A stretch of DNA of 46,564 bases from positions 1-46,564 of the forward strand of contig QCGG01000014.1 in NCBI GenBank assembly GCA_003280055.1. The letters are read 5' to 3'. Below are positions 41,073 through 46,564 of the stretch, piece after piece. The position numbers and the translations under genes were made by a program. Every line of letters begins with the position of its first letter. The first letter of the stretch is position 1. The notes beneath the pieces are model-generated. The model searched no databases, was not told the DNA's origin, and worked only from the letters and a program-made list of their open reading frames with translations. This DNA is from Prochlorococcus sp. AG-363-P19 (GTDB lineage: Bacteria > Cyanobacteriota > Cyanobacteriia > PCC-6307 > Cyanobiaceae).

Positions 41073-41321
41073 ATGAAAAAGATCCTGATTCGCATTATTT
41101 ATATTTCTTCTTGGATCATTACATCCCTGGGACTGGGGCAAATAATCAATGTAGGGCTAATACATTCAGGTTCATACCCTAAAGGAGATTCTGCAGAGAC
41201 AATTGTGTTTGCTCTATCAGGACTTCTTGGTCTAGCTGGGGCTACTTCGTTATATGGAGAGGTGTTTTCAAAAACAGCAGATGAAAGTAATCAAAATTCA
41301 AAAAGTATTGAAAATCACTAA
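41073..41321 (+). CDS. Stand-alone two-span module related to DUF3764 heads
   Basis: 82 residues: IRIIYISSWIITSLGLGQII, NVGLIHSGSYPKGDSAETIV, FALSGLLGLAGATSLYGEVF and an Asn/Ser-rich tail. Same layout as 34099-34326: W-x-I-x-x-x-x-x-G-x-x-I, a G-x-Y-x-P loop, then a second span. Confidence 0.7.
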   Translation: MKKILIRIIYISSWIITSLGLGQIINVGLIHSGSYPKGDSAETIVFALSGLLGLAGATSLYGEVFSKTADESNQNSKSIENH

Positions 41322-41712
41322 GATAATTTTTATATATTTTGCTTAAAGCAAAAGAAAATATTTTTTTCCTGCCAAGTCAACTGTGATAACTTCTGCTCCA
41401 TAGGTATAACTCTCTACTTGATGGGTGTTTGTGAACAGTGCACTTTGCTTCGTTTAGAAGATTTCTAATGATTGGGTGTATTGCATTTCGAAGATTTTTA
41501 AAATCAGAAATGCGCCTATATGGGCTGATATCAAGCATTTTGAACAAATTCTTTTACGTATTATCCGCGTTATGAAAAATAATGCAAATTTTTGTCATAA
41601 AGAACAAACACCATTGGAGTACTTTTAACTAATGGCAAATAATGAGTAGTTAAGATCCTCAAGAAAAGTGTGTAGATATAAAAATCAATACCGCCTAAAG
41701 CCAATTTGTTGA
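41322..41712. other. Intergenic, no gene seen
   Basis: AT-rich with T-runs; no frame with coding character. Confidence 0.55.
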
Positions 41713-41886
41713 TTTGAAAAAACTTCAAAGCCAATCAGCCGGCTGCTGAGTATAAACACTGGTATAACTAACAAGGCACTGATCAGATGTATAGCCTTAG
41801 AACCACGCGGAGCCCTAGCTTTTAAAGCAGAGGCAATGATAGTTGCTAATTCTATTGTTGGGTATGAAAAGGAGCAAGCGGGGTAA
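41713..41886 (+). pseudogene. Open frame without a standard start; possible gene remnant
   Basis: FEKTSKPISRLLSINTGITN, KALIRCIALEPRGALAFKAE, AMIVANSIVGYEKEQAG over 57 codons, closed upstream by a TGA with no usable start at the head. Composition looks like the end of a real helical protein. Source unknown. Confidence 0.4.
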
Positions 41887-42015
41887 TTAGGTGTCTTATT
41901 AACTTAAAAAAATCAGAAGCCATAAAGAAACAGATAGGGGAGGTCTCTGGACCTTGTATAAATTAGGTAAAAATACTGATCAAAAAAAGACAGGCTTAAT
42001 TTTATGCTGAAAAAA

Positions 42016-42189
42016 CTATATGTGTTCTCTTTGCCAGTGACTCAGAGTTGCTGGTGAAAACTTGTGACCATATTTCTTTCCGACAGCGGCAATACAACTG
42101 TTATTGAGACCACAATCTGATATCTGACGTTGAATAGCCTTGTCAGACTGGGCCATTGTAAAGAAACTCTCAAGCTGTTTTTTTGACAT
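42016..42189 (-). CDS. Nif11-like leader peptide protein without a core (57 aa)
   Basis: MSKKQLESFFTMAQSDKAIQ, RQISDCGLNNSCIAAVGKKY, GHKFSPATLSHWQREHI. It fits the Nif11 leader pattern: M-S-x-x-x-L-x-x-F, a D-K-A/x-L/I-x-x-x-L/I helix, I-A-x-x-x-G-y/h-x-F-(T/S)-x-x-x-L. In Prochlorococcus such leaders precede lantipeptide (prochlorosin) or other RiPP cores, but here no core follows: the protein ends W-Q-R-E-H-I, with no G-G-type cleavage site. Either a stand-alone Nif11 protein or a decayed precursor. The other minus frame at this place (42042-42266) is a shadow. Confidence 0.65.
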   Translation of the reverse strand: MSKKQLESFFTMAQSDKAIQRQISDCGLNNSCIAAVGKKYGHKFSPATLSHWQREHI

Positions 42190-42394
42190 AGCTCTTGATT
42201 AACTCTTCTTATTGCATAGCAAGGACTCAGCGAAGTTCGGATCGTTTGACCAGGATTTCTTAACAATTGAGAGAGTAGAGTAAAAACATCAAAGAAGGTT
42301 CAAATGAATAAAAGAGACATATTTGATTGGGAACACTAAAATCACAAATAGAAGCTAGAAAATTGATTAGAAGTATAAAAACTACATGTTGATA

Positions 42395-42535
42395 TTATTT
42401 CCAGCGAATACGATCAGGGTTGTATCTTTTTATGCGAATCAAAACAAAAAATAATGTGCCTATTGATATAGGACCTAAGATTGAGACTGAAATAATAAAG
42501 GTTAAGAGATTAGAGTCTAAAGTTGAGATTAACAT
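42395..42535 (-). CDS. Single-span membrane micro-protein (46 aa)
   Basis: MLISTLDSNLLTFIISVSIL, GPISIGTLFFVLIRIKRYNP, DRIRWK. One span or hairpin, then a strongly basic tail. Complete ATG-TAA frame. Confidence 0.55.
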   Translation of the reverse strand: MLISTLDSNLLTFIISVSILGPISIGTLFFVLIRIKRYNPDRIRWK

Positions 42536-42956
42536 AGCAAGAAGAGGAGAGATTTTTATCTACTAATAGATTACAGCAAAAAATGTAATTACCCTTTAGT
42601 TCATAAAAAATTATTGACCAGAAAACATCGAATTAAAATTTGTAAGCAATTACAAGGTCAGGTTTGATAGAGTTCTGTGGATGTGGAATAAGAATTTTGT
42701 ATATATATTTTAGGTGAATAGATCAGGGGAGTTGATGATAATTAGTAATTTTCAGTCGATTAAGTATTTTGTATATGTTGTTAGGTGTATTGAACACAAT
42801 CAGGAGTAGCAGAATGAAAGGTATTAATTTTTATTTTCTTTATTTGATCAGTAGAGAAAATATTTTAATGAGAATATAACTATTGTTTTTGAGTTGTTCT
42901 ATAAATGATTAGGAGGACAAATGTATTTATTCATAGCCAAGAGGTAATGATAAAGG
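42536..42956. other. Intergenic, no gene seen
   Basis: Very AT-rich; no frame with coding character. Confidence 0.6.
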
Positions 42957-44129
42957 TTACCAACCACTATTCAATATATCTGAAATTGTGCATATATTTT
43001 CAGGAGTAATCATATGATGTAGGGGTAGAACAAGATACTTCTCTTCTATGTCATCCATATTTGGAAGATCGGATTGTCTACCTCCAAAAATAGAATACCT
43101 GTCATTCCTATAATGAACCTGGCCACTTTCAATACCATATGATCTTAACTTACGCATAAGTCCAATACGGTCTCCATTTACCAGAATTGTGCATAACCAA
43201 GGACTTGAGAGGGTGCCATCATCAAATGGATATTTAAGTACGGTTATATCATTATTATCTATACTTTTAATATATAAATCTAGCAATTTCCTTCTGTGAT
43301 CGAGTAACTCATCAAGGTGAATAAGATTAGCCAGACCAAGTGATGCAGCCACATCAGTAAGCTGGTATTTATAGCCTATTTCATAAATGTCATTATCCCA
43401 GGTACCCTTTTGCTTAGATTGTCTATCAATACCAAACCAACGTAGTCGCTTAGCCTTGTCTAATAATTGTGTGTCCTTCAGGCAAAGCATACCGCCGTCA
43501 CCAGTAGTAATAGTTTTGATACCTTGAAACGAATAAGCAGTAAAATCAGAAAAGTTTGCTGCATTTTTTCCTTTATAAATTGCTCCTATAGACTGTGCAG
43601 CATCAGATATTAGGGTTAAACCATATTTTGTACAAATACTATTTAATTCTGAGTAATTGGCCAATGTTCCGCCGTAGTCGACAGCAACTACAGCCTTTGT
43701 TTTCTCTGTAATCCGTGATTCAATATCGTTGATATTAATATTAAGTGTATTTTTATCTATATCAGAAAATACAGGTTTGGCGCCTATATAAAGCAAAGGT
43801 ATATTTGTAGCAGTACATGTAAATACAGGAGTTATCACTTCATCACCAGGACTGACACCAGCAAGAATATAAGCCAAGTGTAACGAATCGGTTCCGCTGC
43901 CAGTAGCTATTGAATGGCCTTCAGGGAAAACACGCTCTTTGAATTTCTTCTCAAATAATTCTACTTTTGGCCCTTGACCAATCCATCTTGATTTAAGTGT
44001 CCCTAGGATTTCGACTTCTGTCTCTGGTGCAATATAGGGATAAAATAACGGCAATCCTTCATTAGGGTCAAGTAATGGGAACTCATTCATAGCCTTCTCT
44101 TTAAAAGAGTCAGTCTTATTGAAGGTCAT
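42957..44129 (-). CDS. DegT/DnrJ/EryC1/StrS-family sugar aminotransferase
   Basis: 390 residues from 44129; the ATG at 44090 (MNEFPLLDPN) is the likelier start, giving 377. PLP-dependent, makes amino sugars from NDP-keto sugars. Landmarks: SRWIGQGPKVELFEKKFKER (substrate loop), ATGSGTDSLHLAYILAGV (phosphate cup G-x-G-T-D-S-L), TPVFTCTATN, VDYGGTLANYSELNSICTKY, and SFQGIKTITTGDGGMLCLKD, where K in Q-G-I-K forms the PLP Schiff base. All catalytic positions are intact. The divergent neighbour is a glycosyltransferase (44529), which fits an O-antigen or capsule amino-sugar pathway. Confidence 0.93.
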   Translation of the reverse strand: MTFNKTDSFKEKAMNEFPLLDPNEGLPLFYPYIAPETEVEILGTLKSRWIGQGPKVELFEKKFKERVFPEGHSIATGSGTDSLHLAYILAGVSPGDEVITPVFTCTATNIPLLYIGAKPVFSDIDKNTLNININDIESRITEKTKAVVAVDYGGTLANYSELNSICTKYGLTLISDAAQSIGAIYKGKNAANFSDFTAYSFQGIKTITTGDGGMLCLKDTQLLDKAKRLRWFGIDRQSKQKGTWDNDIYEIGYKYQLTDVAASLGLANLIHLDELLDHRRKLLDLYIKSIDNNDITVLKYPFDDGTLSSPWLCTILVNGDRIGLMRKLRSYGIESGQVHYRNDRYSIFGGRQSDLPNMDDIEEKYLVLPLHHMITPENICTISDILNSGW

Positions 44130-44528
44130 GTAGTTCTTTTCTGAGCAAATTCTTTGGTATATTCTAATTTAATATTAGAATCTCCTTTATTTTAGCATAT
44201 AAGAGCTTGTAACCAAGATTATTGAGTAGGGAAAGGATATTAAGTAAGGGTTTACGTATATTAATTCCCAAGAATAGTGTAAGTAACATTAAAGTGGGTA
44301 GGTGGGGAATTATTAGGACAGACAAAGAATATTGATTGGATAAATCATGTAAGCATAAGAGTTTGCAGGATAGGAGCAAAGACGGAAAGCTACTAGAATG
44401 ATGCGTCATCAATTGCTATGACTATATGGTTGGTGATCGGCAAAAAGGCTATGAACCTTTGGTAAGAAATAAGGAATGTACATAGTCATTCAATCGGTTA
44501 TGCTTGTGCAAGCAACTAAGCTCTGAAT
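44130..44528. other. Divergent intergenic region
   Basis: Control region between the aminotransferase (minus) and glycosyltransferase (plus). The 44164-44412 minus frame overlaps nothing and looks random, so it is not called. Confidence 0.55.
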
Positions 44529-45683
44529 ATGAATAAGAAACTAACCATAATTTTAACTATCAAGGGAAGGCATCTTCATAGTCTCCGGTGGATGTGGCAT
44601 GCTAATAAAATCAAATTACCTTTCCCAATAATTATTGCGGATGGTGAAGTAGATCCAAGTATTGAAAGAATTCTCGACAACAAACGAAACTTTCCGAACA
44701 TAAATTATCAATACATTAGATACAAAGATTTAACAGTTAAAGATTACTATTTTAAGCGTATGGATGCAATCTCCAGAGTAAAGACCTCATATGTTATTAG
44801 TGTAGACAATGATGATTTCCTAATAACGTCAGGCTTAGACTTATTAATAGATTTTTTAGATAATAACTCAGATTATGTTGGAGCTCAGGCAAGAATAGCT
44901 GGCTTTAAACTCATTAATAATAATAGTGAGTTCTCAAATGTCCAAGGGGTTATAAAAAAATGGTCAGAAAAGTATATAGACAATGAATGGTATGATCCTC
45001 TAAATTTTGATGAAGATATCGGGTACGAAAGAGTTAGAAAACTACTAGAAAATCCTAGGTCGATATATTATTGTTTATTTAGAACCAATGACTACTATAA
45101 AGTCAGCAAAGAGATATATGAAAGAAACCCTTGTTTGAATATATGTGAATTATATTCTCAGATACGTTTTCTTAGTATTGGTAAAGTATATACTGAATCA
45201 AATACTTTTTCTTACACAAGGCAACAGGACACATCTCAAAGGCTGGGGTATTCTGAGGATATCATTGCTGCATTTATAAATACCTCTTTAGCTGAAGATA
45301 TTAAGACTTTATTTCCATATGCGTTAGAGCAAATGGATAATATTTGTCCAAAAAATAGAAAAGAACTATTAGGCTTGATAACAAGTTTCTACTCTAATGA
45401 CTTAAAGAAATCATTTATTTCCTCCACATTGCAGCAAAAATATCGTCTACTATTTAGGATTAAAAATATTTTAAGTAATTTAAGTTATTATTTTAAAGGT
45501 TTAACAGGATTGAAAATATTCCTGAATCATAAGTCAAAAAAACCATATTTTCTAAATAGAAAATCCTTACAAACCTATGAGTTCCTACAAATAAGCTATA
45601 GTCTCAATGATAATTTGTTTTCAGCATTTGTTATAAAAAATGCTCCTTTATTATTAAAGAAAAAGTTACTTGAAAACGATTAA
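44529..45683 (+). CDS. GT-A-fold glycosyltransferase
   Basis: 384 residues. LTIILTIKGRHLHSLRWMWH opens the nucleotide-sugar domain, IADGEVDPSIERILD follows, and SVDNDDFLITSGLDLLIDFL carries the D-x-D metal site. The rest (GYERVRKLLENPRSIYYCLF, then a helical C-terminal third) is of the TIGR04440-like glycosyltransferase type found in polysaccharide loci. No membrane spans, so it acts at the cytoplasmic face. Codon use is AT-rich, like the sugar operon at 10-17 kb. It ends 11 bases before the prepilin peptidase gene. Confidence 0.8.
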   Translation: MNKKLTIILTIKGRHLHSLRWMWHANKIKLPFPIIIADGEVDPSIERILDNKRNFPNINYQYIRYKDLTVKDYYFKRMDAISRVKTSYVISVDNDDFLITSGLDLLIDFLDNNSDYVGAQARIAGFKLINNNSEFSNVQGVIKKWSEKYIDNEWYDPLNFDEDIGYERVRKLLENPRSIYYCLFRTNDYYKVSKEIYERNPCLNICELYSQIRFLSIGKVYTESNTFSYTRQQDTSQRLGYSEDIIAAFINTSLAEDIKTLFPYALEQMDNICPKNRKELLGLITSFYSNDLKKSFISSTLQQKYRLLFRIKNILSNLSYYFKGLTGLKIFLNHKSKKPYFLNRKSLQTYEFLQISYSLNDNLFSAFVIKNAPLLLKKKLLEND

Positions 45684-45694
45684 ATTAAACATTA

Positions 45695-46525
45695 ATGAAT
45701 TTAATTCTATACCAATTGGGGGTGGGCTTTGCATTAGGTGTAATGTCTGGGAGAATTATATCTATTCTGACCTATAGTCTTAAATTTTCAAATTCTCTAT
45801 TCTCTCCTAAGAAGCATTATCTATTTTGTAAATCAATTATCTGTCGAGGCGAAGAAAAACTATATATAGACTTAATTCAAAAACAAAAGAATTGTTCAAA
45901 ATCCAAACCTATAATCTGTATTAGATCTACACTTATAGAGTTAACTTCGGGAATCTTATTTTTATCATGTAATTTTGCCAATTCAAACCAATTATTTGAG
46001 ACTAATGGTTTGATTAATTTATTTTCAGGATGGGTATTTTCATCGATTCTCCTGACTTTGACAGTTTTAGACATAGAAAATTTTTGGTTACCTAGAGAGA
46101 TAAGTCTTTTAGGAATAATTCTTGGGTTTTTCTTGATAATTCTAAATTGTTTATTATATAGGGATCTACTAATAACAAAGTACATCTTAAATCATCTAAC
46201 AGCTCTTTTAATTGGATATATTTCTTTTGAAATCACAAGGAAGCTGTGTGATTCGATAATCAAAAGTCCATCGTTAGGGAAGGGTGACTCAATACTTGTA
46301 GGATTATTAGGTCTATGGCTCGGTCTTTATGGTCTATATCTAACAATAACATTTGCTTTTATATCTGCAGGCCTGATAGTGCTTTCTGGCCGCATTAGTA
46401 AGCATTTTTCAAGGGGTGAAGTAATTCCTTTTGGCCCTTTTCTATCTTTCTATGGGTTTATAATATGGCTTACAGGTAGTGATTTTTGGATTGATTTATT
46501 TTCATCTATTAATGAGACTTACTAA
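45695..46525 (+). CDS. pilD: Type IV prepilin peptidase (A24 family)
   Basis: 276 residues, seven or eight spans. The two catalytic aspartates are present: LTVLDIENFWLPREIS (first Asp in a D-x-E-x-x-x-L/I-P pattern) and SPSLGKGDSILVGLLGLWLG (G-x-G-D motif). The N-terminal loop normally holding two C-x-x-C pairs and an N-methyltransferase site (K-S-I-I-C-R-G-E-E) is degenerate here. The enzyme cleaves prepilin leaders for type IV pili or competence pseudopili. Presence beside a glycosyltransferase is unusual; it may be chance or a linked pilin glycosylation unit. Confidence 0.85.
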   Translation: MNLILYQLGVGFALGVMSGRIISILTYSLKFSNSLFSPKKHYLFCKSIICRGEEKLYIDLIQKQKNCSKSKPIICIRSTLIELTSGILFLSCNFANSNQLFETNGLINLFSGWVFSSILLTLTVLDIENFWLPREISLLGIILGFFLIILNCLLYRDLLITKYILNHLTALLIGYISFEITRKLCDSIIKSPSLGKGDSILVGLLGLWLGLYGLYLTITFAFISAGLIVLSGRISKHFSRGEVIPFGPFLSFYGFIIWLTGSDFWIDLFSSINETY

Positions 46526-46564
46526 ATTGAATAGTTTTGATCGTTCAGTAATCTATAACGCTAC

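Noticed and set aside
44164-44412. 82-codon minus frame
   Set aside because: Divergent promoter region; Leu/Ser-rich by AT composition only.
1-46564. CRISPR array, transposase, rRNA, phage structural module
   Set aside because: No regularly spaced repeats, no DDE/HUH transposase motifs, no rRNA-like tracts and no capsid/terminase genes seen.

Overview
This window looks like a stretch of a Prochlorococcus chromosome, probably a low-light-adapted lineage. The evidence is a divinyl-chlorophyll antenna protein (Pcb, 36094-37143), a high-light-inducible mini-protein (8011-8151), a PetP/DUF2862 protein, DUF3764 and DUF2839 proteins, AT-rich DNA, and very many 20-70 residue single-membrane-span genes that are typical of marine picocyanobacteria. 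I see no complete tRNA, rRNA, CRISPR array or transposase. Clade and family names are from memory of sequence motifs; no search was run.

Left edge (1-3966, minus strand): a tightly overlapping operon. A 5'-truncated tyrosine-recombinase stub overlaps (ATGA) a protein with a TerB_C-like C-terminal domain. That overlaps (ATGA) a BrxD-like (DUF2791) ATPase, which overlaps (TAATG) an Lhr/BrxHI-like SF2 helicase running off the window. I read this as a DNA-processing or defence module carried in by an integrative element.

4.2-9.5 kb: a small secreted protein, a helix-turn-helix protein, a rhomboid protease, and a dense minus-strand run of tiny membrane proteins ending with an Hli. It closes with a frameshifted second tyrosine recombinase whose stop overlaps the start of a free-standing IF2_N-like mini-gene, and a Cys-rich protein.

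10.4-17.6 kb (plus): an overlapping surface-sugar operon: class II aldolase, a tandem double nucleotidyltransferase, a mini GtrA-like protein, a GT2 glycosyltransferase, a GDPD-like phosphodiesterase, a multi-spanning GT-C-like protein fused to a degenerate uridine-kinase fold, and a HAD phosphatase. I infer that the aldolase builds a sugar phosphate, the HAD and nucleotidyltransferases process and activate it, and the membrane enzymes assemble it into an envelope glycan. A frameshifted second copy of the HTH module follows at 17.8-18.1 kb.

18.1-29.1 kb: a small exported protein, a 1345-residue Eco57I-class DNA methyltransferase/restriction protein (minus), then a gene-poor stretch with several tRNA-3'-end-like remnants, micro-ORFs, DUF2839 and DUF1330 proteins, and a DUF2130 coiled-coil nuclease-like protein.

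29.5-41.3 kb: more ordinary picocyanobacterial accessory genes: two DUF3764 proteins with N-terminal membrane modules plus two stand-alone relatives of that module, DUF2862/PetP, Pcb, a GIY-YIG-like membrane protein, a GST-DUF952 fusion and a GltS-type transporter.

41.3-46.5 kb: a Nif11-like leader-only peptide, a DegT-family sugar aminotransferase (minus), a glycosyltransferase and a type IV prepilin peptidase (plus). Recombinase debris, tRNA-like ends, frameshifted genes and defence genes together suggest repeated insertion of integrative elements (tycheposon-like) into a genomic island.
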